This document shows positions 44,711-55,354 of a stretch of DNA of 64,000 nt, piece by piece. The position numbers and the translations under genes were made by a program. Below the pieces are notes generated by a model. It had not been told where the DNA came from and did no database searches. It worked only from the letters and a program-made list of their open reading frames with translations. Every line of letters begins with the position of its first letter. Position 1 is the first letter of the stretch. Origin of the DNA: Diphasiastrum complanatum (Eukaryota > Streptophyta > Lycopodiopsida > Lycopodiales > Lycopodiaceae); NCBI GenBank assembly GCA_029204225.1, contig CM055092.1, forward strand, positions 19,840,070 through 19,904,069. Reading direction: 5' to 3'.

Positions 44711-45699
44711 TGTGGTGGCCTGGTCGTTATAGATTTCCACAAAATCAACGAATTGAGTAGTATAAATGGCTTGATCGTTCCCCAAGAGAGAGAATAATCT
44801 CATCTTTTGCATGGTAATTGTATGTATGATGGTGAACGGATTTGGTTGTGCAATATTCACGATGAATACTACAGCGACATATATGGTTATCCAAGGATAT
44901 TTGAGTAAATTGGCATCCAGAAACACCAATGATGAAACAATTTGGTCAAGTTCTGCGGTTGTAAAAGTTACTTTATCTTTCAGACTCTTCAGGTATCAGA
45001 TAAACAATCAAATCAGACAACAACTAGTAAATAGATTCATCAGACAGAATCACATTGGCTAAAGATTATTTTTAATCAAACACAGAGAATTAGTTCTTAT
45101 CGCATAAAGCAAACAGAACAGAGCATCCAACAATCTCATTATCTAAACACATAGCTCATTCAATATTGAAGGAAGTTCTGCTAAAAGTTATGCTTAACAG
45201 CTTCGGCTAATTCCCTGCACACATTACTCAGAATTTTTGCTTGCTGGTTATGCCTGAAAATCTGTGTTAGAGTAACTAAAATTCAGTAAGACGTGGGAAT
45301 ATGTGTGACGCAAACAGAACAATATCACAATCAATTATAGATCATATATCACTCAAATGATAAGAAGTATTTATGTGAAAGATAGCAGAGGGAAATAATG
45401 CTCAAGCTATATAAACTTGCCCTTCTCTCTATATTGATACTCAGCTTTGTGTAAAATGCGTCAGTACAATGGCACAAAGTGTCGACCTTATAGGAACGAT
45501 CACCGGCCTTAATGTCGTTTACAAACCGTCAAAATGTCAGTTGTAATCCGCTACTGCATCTCTTATGGAACGTCACAACTTCTACCCTAAATGTGAATTT
45601 ACAAAGTGCAAATAGGCCTTTACATGAATTTAGGCACTCTAGCACATTTACATATATAAAAATTAAAATTTTTTACAATATATAACAAAAACTTGGACA
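44711..45699 (-). repeat. gypsy-B copy A 5' LTR (approximate outer end)
   Basis: The inner end is clear: on minus ...CCACCACA, then TAATTTGGCACCATTTCCGAG, a primer-binding sequence. A TATA box, TTTATATAGC on minus at about 45405-45415, lies in the right place. The outer end near 45699 (CTTGGACA on plus) is inferred from where the tandem duplication begins. Confidence 0.6.
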
Positions 45700-45702
45700 A
45701 TG

Positions 45703-47552
45703 TGGGATTATGAGGCTCCACAGAGTACTTCGTTCGTTTCTTCAAAATTGACACAAAAAGTGGCTTCTGACAGACTTGTGATTCCATTCAAAGTCAACCT
45801 ATCTACTAATACTTCTTTTGACGTAGGCACCATCTTAAGAAATTCTCCCAGTGTAATATCCATTTTGCTAGACAAAATATTTACGATCATTTCTGTTGGC
45901 GGAATAGAAGGACAATGGACTTTGGTTGCTGCTTTGGTAGCTTCTTGGACTTTTTCTTTTTGCAACTGTTTAATCCACTGGCTTGTATCTTGATATCTTT
46001 TCTTTTATACTTTGAGATTTGGATACACCCCTGATGTGGTAGGTATATCTATAGTTGGTGCAGATTCAGCAGGTACTAGAACTTCTTTCTGCTTCTGAAC
46101 TCTGGTAACCATCAAGGTACAGTTGGTTCAGATTGAACTACTGGTCTTTTCTTAATTTTAATTATATTCATTGGAGCAATAACTAGTGGTGGTTTGGGTC
46201 TTGTAGAAAAAAATTTATAACAATTTCCATAGTCATATTATCTACAGAATGGTATAAACTTTTCTTTGTTTGGACATTCAGCAACTGTGCGATTCTCTCC
46301 GCATGCAAACCACCCAAGTGGCGCTCTGGTCCATTGTGTAGCTGCTTGGTGTTGTGTGGCAGCTGTTATGTCGATGGCCAGTAAGTAGGATTCAGTATAC
46401 TCCTAGTGTTGGATACACGGTACTCCAATAAATCAAGCTATTAGTTATGCCACATCATACTGGATGTGACCCGAAAGTAACTAATATCTTTGTGAGGCCT
46501 AGAACACACTAAATGGAGTTTAGACAAGGTATGAGATAGTATGCGTAGAGTTATCAATAGCAATTCTATGTGCCTAAAAGGCTTTTGGCTCTATATATTG
46601 GGTCCAAACTCGCCCTACTCCTCCTGGGATTATGAGGCTCCACAAAGTACATCGTTCGTTTCTTCAAAATTGACACAAAAAGTGGCTTTTGACAGACTTG
46701 TGATTCCATTCAGAGTCAACCTATCTGCTAATACTTCTTTTGATGTAGGCACCAACTTAAGAAATTCTCCCAGTGTAATATCCATTTTGCTAGACAGAAT
46801 ATTTACGATCATTTCTGTTGGTGGAATAGAAGGACAATGGACTTTGGTTGCTGCTTTGGTAGCTTCTTGGACTTTTTCTTTTTGCAACTGTTTAATCCAC
46901 TGGCTCGTATCTTGATATCTTTTCTTTTATACTTCAAGATTTGGATACACCCTTGATGTGGTAGGTATATCTATAGTTGGTGCAGATTCAGCATGTACTA
47001 GAACTTCTTTCTGCTTCTGAGCTCTGGTAACAACCATCAAGGTACAGTTGGTTCAGATTGAACTACTGGTCTTTTCTTGATTTTAATTATATTCATTGGA
47101 GTAGTAACCAGTGGTGGTTTGGGTCTTGTAGAAAAAATTTTATCACAATTTCCACAGTCATATTATCTACAGAATGGTATAAACTTTTCTTTGTTTGGAC
47201 ATTCAGCAACTGTGTGATTCTCTCCGCATGCAAACCACCCAAGTGGCGCTCTGGTCCATTGTGTAGCTGCTTGGTGTTGTGTGGCAGCTGTTATGTCGAT
47301 GGCCAGTAAGTAGGATTCAGTATACTCCTAGTGTTGGATACACGGTACTCCAATAAATCAAGCTATTAGTTATGCCACATCATACTGGATGTGACCCGAA
47401 AGTAACTAATATCTTTGTGAGGCCTAGAACACACTAAATGGAGTTTAGACAAGGTATGAGATAGTATGCGTAGAGTTATCAATAGCAATTCTATGTGCCT
47501 AAAAGGCTTTTGGCTCTATATATTGGGTCCAAACTCGCCCTACTCCTCCTGG
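45703..47552. repeat. tandem duplication, two copies of about 0.92 kb
   Basis: Copy 1 is 45703-46627 and copy 2 is 46628-47552 (shared start GGGATTATGAGGCTCCAC, offset 922-925 bases); they differ at scattered positions. Each unit holds a gag/protease-like minus-strand fragment (EKVQEATKAATKVHCPSIPP, MDITLGEFLKMVPTSKEVLV; 45708-45965 and 46630-46887) and a plus-strand copia-type LTR start (TGTTGGATACACGG at 46410 and 47332). The repeat breakpoint lies inside that LTR, so the duplication arose after the LTR insertion. Confidence 0.88.
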
Positions 47553-47728
47553 TGATCATTGATTCATTGCTAGGGTTTCACTCTACATTCATGCTTCTTA
47601 TTCCTTGGCTTAGGGGTGAAGCTTCTAGAGTTGATTGGTTGCTTCTACTTGGCTGGGTGGTTGCTCCATAGTGTGTTTTCCATTGTGTGTTATCTTGTAA
47701 GCAGGATCTTAAGGAGCTTCTCTGATAG
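47332..47728 (+). repeat. copia-type LTR (5' LTR by position)
   Basis: Starts TGTTGGATACACGG, has a TATA-like CTCTATATATTGGG near 47513-47526 and ends just before the primer-binding site. A truncated 5' part of the same LTR is in the first duplication copy (46410-46627). Confidence 0.65.
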
Positions 47729-47740
47729 TGGTATCAGAGC
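47729..47740 (+). other. primer-binding site
   Basis: Reads TGGTATCAGAGC, complementary to initiator Met-tRNA, directly after the LTR at 47332. Confidence 0.8.
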
Positions 47741-48640
47741 AAGGCTTGTGAAGATGGGAGAACATGGAGAAGGGCTACCTTTCGTCAAAATTTTGGATTG
47801 CATCATTGGAATTCTCTTCCAAGGTGGATAGCAAGGGTACAAGTGGGTGTACTATCCCAGTTTCAATTTGCATGTTGCTAAGATCCATTACTCTTCGGAT
47901 TCTTTGTGGTTTTATGGAAAATTGTCCTTGAAGGCAAATTTGTGATGTTTTTTTGGAGTTTTTTCATGTAGTAGATCTGAATTTTCCAGCAAGTGTACTT
48001 TTGTTTTAGGGTTCATTAATGATGACATTAATGATGCATGCCGGTTCTCTCCAATGATTTATGATTCTAGGCTATGTTTTGGTCAAAATTGCTTGGTTGT
48101 TCATGCTTTTTGGCACAAAATAGATAGCAAGAACCAAAATCCAGCAAGATCAGATCAATTAGATGGTTGTAATTCTATAAATTGGTTTGCATGTGTTAGA
48201 GAAAGAGTTGTATGTCATGAATTTCCACTTTATTGTGATGAAAAAACCGAAAAATAGTAAAAAATCATCATTTTTGCTTGTTTTTTCATAAAGTTGGATA
48301 GTAGGTGGCTGTAAAGTATTGTTTCACATACGAATAAATGATTTTTGATATATCAGATATTCAGCCCAAATATAGGACATAAATGAAATTGTTTTGGACT
48401 TTTTCCTACAGTAATTAGTTTTTCAACATTTACTAATGTCATTACGTCTTCTTGGTACCTTAGCTGAAATAGATTTTTAGGAAACTGAAAATTCTGAGGA
48501 GGGAAGAAGAGTGGACATCAGAGGTAGTAAGTGTGATCGAGAAACATATTTCACAGTTAGGATTTTGCTAATCCCTGTAAATAATTGCTTAATACTGGTT
48601 ATCAATTTCTTGGATAGAATTCATTCAATTGGATTCTAGC
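47741..48640. other. no gene recognised downstream of the plus-strand LTR
   Basis: This should be the leader or gag of the plus-strand element, but no gag motif is readable. Open stretches (47751-47831, 48054-48257) lack known domains. The right part may be the 3' untranslated region or LTR of gypsy-B copy B. Confidence 0.35.
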
Positions 48641-48681
48641 TGTGCAGCGGCTCGCAAACAATTTGCTTACATTCTTCTCTG

Positions 48682-50902
48682 TCACTTCTTGCTGGCTAGC
48701 TTATTGTGAAAAATAGCCTTAGCTCGGGTTTCGTTTTCTTCATTAACTTGCTCTAAGGTCATTACTTTTGTAGCAAAGTGATAATTATTCTTCTGGTTGT
48801 AATCTTTCTGGAATGACAGATTCAGATATCCTCCCATTCCTTGATTCCCGAATGGTGCAAGATGGTTACCGATCAATGCGTTGTTTACAAGATGTGTGTA
48901 CCAACTATCCTTAGACAGGATTTCAGACATCTCAACAGAAGGGACAATTAGTGAGAGGGTAGCATATGTATATTCTGGAAATTTTTCTTTGATGTACAGA
49001 GCGAAGTATATTATTTGTTTTAACTTCCTTCAAATAATGAGAATAGTTAGCTTCCCAATTTGTGTAGATTTCCCACATATTAGAGAATAATAGCTGGTTG
49101 GAAATTTCAGAAGGAACTGGACTAAGGCTAGAGACAACTTCTTTAACATGAAAAATGCTAATTGAATCTAACTTATTCAGATACTCATCGAGAGTTGAAA
49201 AAACATTGTTCTCAAATGTTTTTAGGTATTCTAAAATATATATATACAAGGATCTGTGACAACATGGATATAGTTAGTTTGCACATTGAACTTATTTTGA
49301 ACAATGGCAAGAGCAAGGATACCTTTTTGGTGCACTGTCAGTATGGCCCAATAAGAGTTTAGCTTAGAAAAAGTCGAAGAACTTTCCCATTGTTCTTTTG
49401 TATAACCAAAAAGTTTAGGTAAACGAAGGTAATCCATTCTCCACTGGAGTTCTGGACTACAAAAAGGTGGAAGAAAAAATGTTAGTTCTTGCTGGAATGT
49501 CTAAAATTCTGTCTGTAGTAGTGAATACACTACCTTGTTCTTCCTTTCAATGGCTCTGTTGTGTGATGCCTCAGCTTGTGAGCATTGTTGGTTGGTCTGC
49601 AGTAGCTGTGACACTGATTGTTTTTATTTTCTCAACATCCTTTGGGTCAGTCTACATCTCTTGATCTTTTTGGATTTGCTTGAAGTTGATGTCTGTCTGG
49701 ATGGCCTTCTTTGATATAGCTTTGGCTGGCTCATCCGTCTGCATAGACTGGTCCTAGCACTGGGCTGGTTCTTCCTTTTCAAAATTTTGGATTTGGCTTG
49801 ATTGGAACTTAGTCGCTTCCAGTTCTTCTTTTATTTTTCATATGCAACCATCTAAGGTTGAAGATATTGCAGCTAGAAGGTTTGGATCATTCTTTCCTGG
49901 ATTCCCTTCCAAGTTGTTGGGTTGATTCTGTATCTGCCATGAGATACACAGGCTCCCAATGTGACTTCGGCGCTTATCCGCCATAAAATTGCCTCTTCGG
50001 CCTGTCTCTTGTAAATTTGGTTGCCTCTCCTCAACATATCTACAGAATTTTGTCGCTCAAGTCCTCATTACTATTATGCAGAGTAGCTCGTATGTGTCTT
50101 TCCTCCTGCAAAGAAGCCTGTAGGGTCTGAATCTGTTGTTTGAGCAATAAATTTTCATTTTCAAAAGCATTGGACTGTTCATGAATTTCTTCCATTACTT
50201 CCAACGTAGCATCCTGTCTTACTTTTGCTTCTTCAAGGGCTACATCTTTCCTTTTTAGCTCTGCTTGGGCTGCTTCAAGCTCTTCACTCTTATGTGACAG
50301 CTCAGCCTTGATTTCTTCCAGTTCTGCATCTTTCTGAATTAGGTCTGCTCGGAGGGAATCATACTTCGAGCCAAGTTTCCTAGAGACTTTCTCTAGGCTG
50401 ACGAAATGTTGAATAGCTGTCTGTGTATCTGACAGCATTGTACCAAAAATCTTATTAAAAAATAATTGTATCAATAATTGGTGCCTCGACATCACTTTCA
50501 CTTTCCTGCTGAATATCAGGAATTCGTTCTTCTTCTTGTTGTGCAAGAGCAAATCAAACAAATTGAACAAAGCTTTTCAAATTGGGATCTCTGATGTAAG
50601 AGAGTTTATAACCCATTTCTCAATATAAGCGTCTTCTTGGAAAACTCTACTTTATGTGATGAAGTTTGGCTTTGTAATAGACATACTACCGTCCATAGCC
50701 CAACCTAAGACACAATAGTAAAATCCTTCTGTAATAATAATTTCTTGATTCCGGAGAGTGGTGGAAATATGTCCTTCTTCGCTCAGATTGCGGATCAGCT
50801 CATGGCACAAGTCTGTAAGGATTACTGATGGATCAAATTGAAGAAGTCCTTCAATTCGTCTGGTAAAACTGGCTTTGGGTGCATTTTGAATACGATTGCC
50901 AT
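48682..50902 (-). pseudogene. gypsy-B accessory gene, copy B: coiled-coil protein with QTD motifs
   Basis: Starts at an ATG at 50902 (MAIVFKMHPKPVLP, as in copy A), shifts frame to IEGLLQFDPSVILTDLCHEL, and continues GSMSITKPNFIT and INSLTSEIPI. A long, nearly uninterrupted coiled coil follows (50440-50040: LIQKDAELEEIKAELSHKSE, LEAAQAELKRKDVALEEAKV, ENLLLKQQIQTLQASLQEER). Then comes a Gln/Lys/Glu-rich segment with three repeats of M/I-QTD (49744-49733, 49702-49691, 49657-49646, the last with TAG for CAG). A C-terminal part has YLRLPKLFGYTKEQWESSST, YLNKLDSISIFHVKEVVSSL, SEILSKDSWYTHLVNNALIG and the end FHNKLASKK at 48682. About 740 residues if repaired. The role is unknown; the same polarity and position in both copies argue that it belongs to the element. 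Confidence 0.7.
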
Positions 50903-50949
50903 GACGCTCGCAATTGTAAACCAGGGATGGCGGAAAAGAGCTTGATCGT

Positions 50950-52061
50950 AAGAATTCAGAAATCAGAGAGCAAGAGTGATGGAAAGTGGTAGCAAAAAAA
51001 CAGAAGTGTTCTAACTGAAGTGACCCATTATTAAAAGTTTCTCTGACTTTATACGGTCCCATCCATCTTGTATGTAATTTCCCAGGAAACAACAGGTGTT
51101 TGTTATCATACAAAGACACGTAGTCCCCTCGTTTAATTTTTATTTTCTTAATGGATTGGTCAAATTTTTTTTTTCTTTTATTCTGAACTCATTCAGTCTC
51201 AATTAATGAAAGACGACGATCCTCCTCCAATTGTGTCAAAGATATGATCCGCTCCCGGAGACTATTGTGTTCATCCATTCTCTCTTCATTAATAATGCGA
51301 ATCGTCGAAACTTCAAATTCTATTGGTAGTATGGGATGCATTCCATACACAAGATAGTATGGGGTTTGCCTAGTTGCAATATTTTCAGTAGTTCTGTATG
51401 CCCATAAGATAGATGGTAACTTATGATCCCAATCAGAAGAATGTGTTTTCATTACTTTATCTAAAATTCTACACAAAATTATGTTTGCCCACTTCGTAAG
51501 CCCATTCGCTTTTGGATTATATGGAGTAATGGAAAAATATGACAACATGGCCTTGATGGTCTGATTAAGGAAATGGGTTCCCCTATTGCTAACGAGTTCT
51601 AAGGGACATCCATATCGCATAGTAATATTTTGGAATAAAAACTTTGCTACAGTCTAAGCATCGTTCTTAATTGTGGCTTCAGCCTCTACCATCTTGGTAG
51701 CATAGTCCATGGCAACGAGAATGTAATGTTGACGAGTTTTACTCGTGATTGGTTTGATAGGCCCTACAAAAGCTATCTCCCACTTCTCAAAAAGTGCTAA
51801 GAGAATAATTGGAGTAAGCGGCCAATGTGTCGCGAAGCTGGGTTTCCCCATCCTCTGACATACATCACATCTTTGAATGAACAATTTGACATCTCTATAG
51901 ACAGTATGCCACCAATATTTAGCATTAAAAATCTTTTTTGCAATGTTTTTAAGAGCATAGTAGCCCCCCGAATCTTCCTCATGCAATGCACTTATTACAA
52001 CGGTCGTCTCGGTTGGTTCTAAACATCGGCAAAGACTATTGTCAGCTCCTAACTTATACAA
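50950..52061 (-). pseudogene. gypsy-B copy B integrase
   Basis: Zinc-binding region: ISALHEEDSGGYYALKNIAK and VKLFIQRCDVCQRMGKPSFA (H and CxxC visible). Catalytic core: PLTPIILLALFEKWEIAFVG, YILVAMDYATKMVEAEAT, YGCPLELVSNRGTHFLNQTI (the second catalytic Asp is Asn here; SDRE in copy A) and TPYNPKANGLTKWANIILCR (the usual TERAN Glu is Lys). GPY/F-type end: LFPGKLHTRWMGPYKVRETF. A stop lies near 51654. Two catalytic residues are changed, so it is inactive. The C-terminus is deleted into the accessory region. Confidence 0.85.
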
Positions 52062-52148
52062 TATTCTATTTACAATCGTATAAGATCCTACTTTTGAAAG
52101 AAAAATAGTTTTTTGTTGTTTATTAAAATGTTCAGGATAAATTTGGTC

Positions 52149-52830
52149 CTATAAAAAGTTAATAATGTCCATATAAATTGATGTTTCCGATTGGATACGC
52201 ATTATATGTTCATCCAAAAATTCATCAGAAATGGGTTCAAACTGATTTTTCGTTTGGAGGCGGGATATATAATCAGCATTTTGATGATCCTTGTCTCTTC
52301 TTAATTCTACTTCATAATTAAACTCATCTAATAATAATACCCATCTAGCTACCCTACCCAAAAGATCAGGCTTATTCAATGCGTAGTAATCTACGTGAAA
52401 AACGAAAGGGCATCCTAAAAGATAATGTCTAAATTCATTTACTAAATAAATCATTCCTAGTGTTTCTCGCTCTGTAGAGGAATAGTTCTTTTGTTATGCA
52501 GCGAGTTGCCTACCCGCATAATAAATTGGGTAATCTATATTTTGGTCATCTTCCTGACTAAGCACTACACCTATTGCAAACGATGCCGTATCTACATATA
52601 CATGGAACTTTTTAGCCCAATTTGGAGGTCTAACTCTAGTGCCTTATGCTAATGACTATTTCAATTGATCAAAAGCTTGCTGATGGTCTTGTGACCAATG
52701 GTACTCAACAGAACTTTTTAATAAACTTGTTAAAGGAGTTACTACTATGTCATAGTCCTTAATTATACTATGATAATAACCTATGTGTCCTAGAAAACCT
52801 CTAAGCTCTTGTAGATTCGTTGGTTCTAAT
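52149..52830 (-). pseudogene. gypsy-B copy B RNase H
   Basis: Frames read KKFHVYVDTASFAIGVVLSQ, YPIYYAGRQLAA, ERETLGMIYLVNEFRHYLLG, PFVFHVDYYALNKPDLLGRV and FNYEVELRRDKDHQNADYIS, typical of gypsy RNase H and its connection to integrase. Several stops (TAG/TAA) interrupt the first half. Confidence 0.75.
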
Positions 52831-52846
52831 AACTCTGAAATCTTTT

Positions 52847-53562
52847 TTACTTTTCGATGTCGGCTTGTATATTGTCCTTCAAAATTTTATGTCCTAACAG
52901 GATGCCTTCCCTCATCCCGAAGTAACACTTGGCTGGACGCAATTTAAGAGATGTCTCTTGACATCTTCTCAATGTTTTCTCTAATGCATGTAAATGGTCT
53001 CTAGTTGATGAATAGACACAAAAGTCATCCATGAAAATTTCTAAAAACTTAAAAAAATTTGAGAAATATTTGTCATCATACATTGGAATGTGGCAGGTGC
53101 ATTATAAAGACCAAAGGGCATTTTCGTATACACGTACGTCCCCCAATCAATGGTGAAAGTGGTCTTGGGTCTATCTTCCTCCTTTATGAAAACTCGGTTA
53201 TAACCTAAGAATCCATCTAAAAAGCTATAACGTTCATGACTGGCTAGCTGGTCAAGAATAGTATCTGTATAATACAGAGGATGATAATTCTTTGTTGTAG
53301 CAGCATTTAGTTTCCTAAAATCTTGGCAAACTCTAATCTTGCCTGTCTTCTTCTTAGGTACTATAACTATTGGTGACACCCACTCACTGCTTAGAACATG
53401 ATATTTAATACCCGCTCTAAGACATCTATCTAATTCGTCTTTAACTAACAAGGAGTACTTTGGATTCAATCTATATTGGCGCTGCCTAATATGTATTGTT
53501 CCCTGAATAAGATCTATTCTATGTTCGTCCCAATTAACTGGTATTCCTATTAAATCATCCAT
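52847..53562 (-). pseudogene. gypsy-B copy B reverse transcriptase
   Basis: Reads IPVNWDEHRIDLIQGTIHIR, QRQYRLNPKYSLLVKDELDR, SEWVSPIVIVPKKKTGKIRV, CQDFRKLNAATTKNYHPLYY, YSFLDGFLGYNRVFIKEEDR, PKTTFTIDWGTYVYTKMPFG and, after a frameshift near 53050, LEIFMDDFCVYSSTRDHLHA and LLGHKILKDNIQADIEK. All core gypsy motifs including the catalytic MDDF are present. Confidence 0.9.
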
Positions 53563-53889
53563 CGACCGAGCAAATACGTTTTGGTATTTTTGAAGAAGTA
53601 ATATATACTCTTCACGTTCCTAGTGCGATTGGTGTTATATAAATTCAAAATTTTACCTTTATTAATTTCTATTTCTACATAATATGTTTTACCTACCATC
53701 CCTTTGGTCAGGCTTGCTCTAGTTCCACCCAGAACTTCCCTTGACTCAAATGTTGTTGGTATTTTCTCATCCTCGTCAATCTCATAGCATTCTATGAAAT
53801 TGATTTAGGATTCAGCAGGTCTAGCTAACTCCTCACCCCATCTCAAAAGGTGACCCCCTATTGGACTGGCTGTGAGAATGCCTGAAAAA

Positions 53890-54690
53890 AATATCTATTT
53901 GGTAGACCAATTTATAATAGCATCGGCTTGATATAGCCATGGTCTTCCAAATAATATTGAATAAGGTAGTGTATCTACTGGGTTTATGACAAAGAAATTC
54001 ATAACAAACATCTTTGTCTCTATAACTACGCTAATACCTTTTAGCTCCCCTACTGGTATACATTTGGATACGTCTGCTAAATGGATTTCATGGTAAGTGA
54101 TAGGCTATATCTATTTTTCTAGTCCTAATTCCCTAACCATTGTTTATGTTATTAAGTTGATACTGGATTCTGAGTCTATTAGTATTCTATCTATAGTCTG
54201 ATCTCCTATGATAGCACTAGTCTCTAGAACTCCACAATCTCCTCTATCTACATATTCTACTCCATTACTGTATGCAGGTATACTTAGTGTGACAAACCTC
54301 TCCCCTTCCTCAGTCCTTACGGATTGAATCCCTTCATCCTCTGAAGTAGAGCTCAAGGATGATGTATGTGTCTCACCTTCGTACTTATCCTTTTCCCATT
54401 ATATAGTAATTCTTTTGTGACTTTTCCCCATCGATGTTTCCATCTGGTCTCTGAAGGTAATCTCTTTCTTCTTCCAATGGGTTATGACATCGGCCTGGTA
54501 TAAATGTCTTAAGGTGGGTGCTATTCTATGATGAATGCCTAACTTATATGTTGTTTCTTCAGTCATTATGTTTACGCTAGATCCAGAATCTATGGGTACA
54601 CTATATAAGGTGCAGCCATTGATTACTACCTGAATCTCGGGTTGACCTTCATCACCGTAATTAGCTAATCCTACGTTGACTAATGGTAAC
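53890..54690 (-). pseudogene. gypsy-B copy B: two retropepsin-like protease domains in tandem
   Basis: First domain (about 54680-54440): PEIQVVINGCTLYSVPIDSG, SSVNIMTEETTYKLGIHHRI, then LYQADVITHWKKKEITFRDQ; the middle of the fold seems deleted. Second domain (about 54240-53890): TSAIIGDQTIDRILIDSESS, INLIT, stop, TMVRELGL, LADVSKCIPVGELKGISVVI, FVMNFFVINPVDTLPYSILF, GRPWLYQADAIINWSTK. The active site is DSG in the first and DSE in the second. Both end in an L-Y-Q-A-D block, so this is a duplicated protease. The 54356-54144 spacer is acidic. Confidence 0.7.
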
Positions 54691-54763
54691 TTTGCTTCTA
54701 ATTTTTTTTACTTTGCAAAAATTGCTTAATTTCTTTCTTGTAATATTGATTATCGTCTAATAA

Positions 54764-55345
54764 CTATTTAAAAGTTATATTGGGCATTCTAGAGACAAGG
54801 TCTTCTACTATATCATAAGAATGGTTTCTAAGTGACGATGGATCTCTAGATATCTCGTTACTTATGACTGGATCTGAAAATGTTACTTTTTTAACTTTTC
54901 TAGTTTCTTCGTCTAAAAGCTCTTTAGCTTTTGAACTAATATCAACATCATAATGTTTTTCAGTAGGCCTATCAAGGTCTAATTCTTTACGATTAGGAAT
55001 CATACTGACTGTTCTATGACCTCCACTTTTTGTGTCACATTTTTCGTGTTTTTCGCAGATTTTGTCCTAGTTTCTTCTTATCTTTAAGAGTTAAAGAATC
55101 TTTACTACTTCTAGTAGTTACTTTATTTATCTCTACATCTAAATCTGGCCATTGATGGTCTTGATCTAATGTTTCAGACTCTACTTCTATCCTCTGAATT
55201 ATCATGTCAGTGTTAGTTTTAGATGGCCGAGAGTCATCTTCTCTAGGTGAGTTTACAAACCTTGGTTTAGACCGCGGTTGTTGTGGCTGAGGACATTCAG
55301 CAATGACATGCCCTTCACTTTTCAGTTAGCGCAAAGCGGCACATG
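54764..55345 (-). pseudogene. gypsy-B copy B gag C-terminal region
   Basis: Begins in the gag tail (SQQPRSKPRFVNSPREDD-like text near 55250, as in copy A) and continues through frameshifts to LDRPTEKHYDVDISSKAKEL, DEETRKVKKVTFSDPVISNE and YDIVEDLVSRMPNITFK, which lead to the proteases. It is truncated at 55345. Confidence 0.7.
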
Positions 55346-55354
55346 AACCATTAA

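Larger units (their letters stand above)
40150..45699 (-). mobile_element. gypsy-B copy A, internally deleted
   Basis: Minus-strand Ty3/gypsy element with a 5' LTR (45699-44711), gag with three zinc knuckles, a large deletion removing protease, reverse transcriptase and most of RNase H (junction near 42855), a broken integrase, and the accessory gene, which is cut at about 40150 by copia-4. It is colinear with copy B (48640-55345), which keeps the polymerase but lost the gag N-terminus. Confidence 0.85.
48640..55345 (-). mobile_element. gypsy-B copy B, 5'-truncated
   Basis: Minus-strand Ty3/gypsy element. In element order: the last gag zinc-knuckle tail (55345), a second gag segment, two retropepsin-like domains, reverse transcriptase, RNase H, integrase, and the long accessory gene. 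Copy B ends sharply at 55345, in the middle of sequence that in copy A encodes a zinc knuckle, next to the DUF7869-type gene. No LTR is identified at either end. Confidence 0.85.

Noticed and set aside
45700-46915. Plus-strand open frames of 97 and 124 codons in the duplicated unit
   Set aside because: The minus strand in the same place reads a gag/protease-like sequence conserved between the two copies; the plus frames are shadows.
47741-48640. Second copia gag downstream of the primer-binding site at 47729
   Set aside because: No W-x-x-K or zinc-knuckle motif could be read in any frame, so only the LTR and primer site are called.
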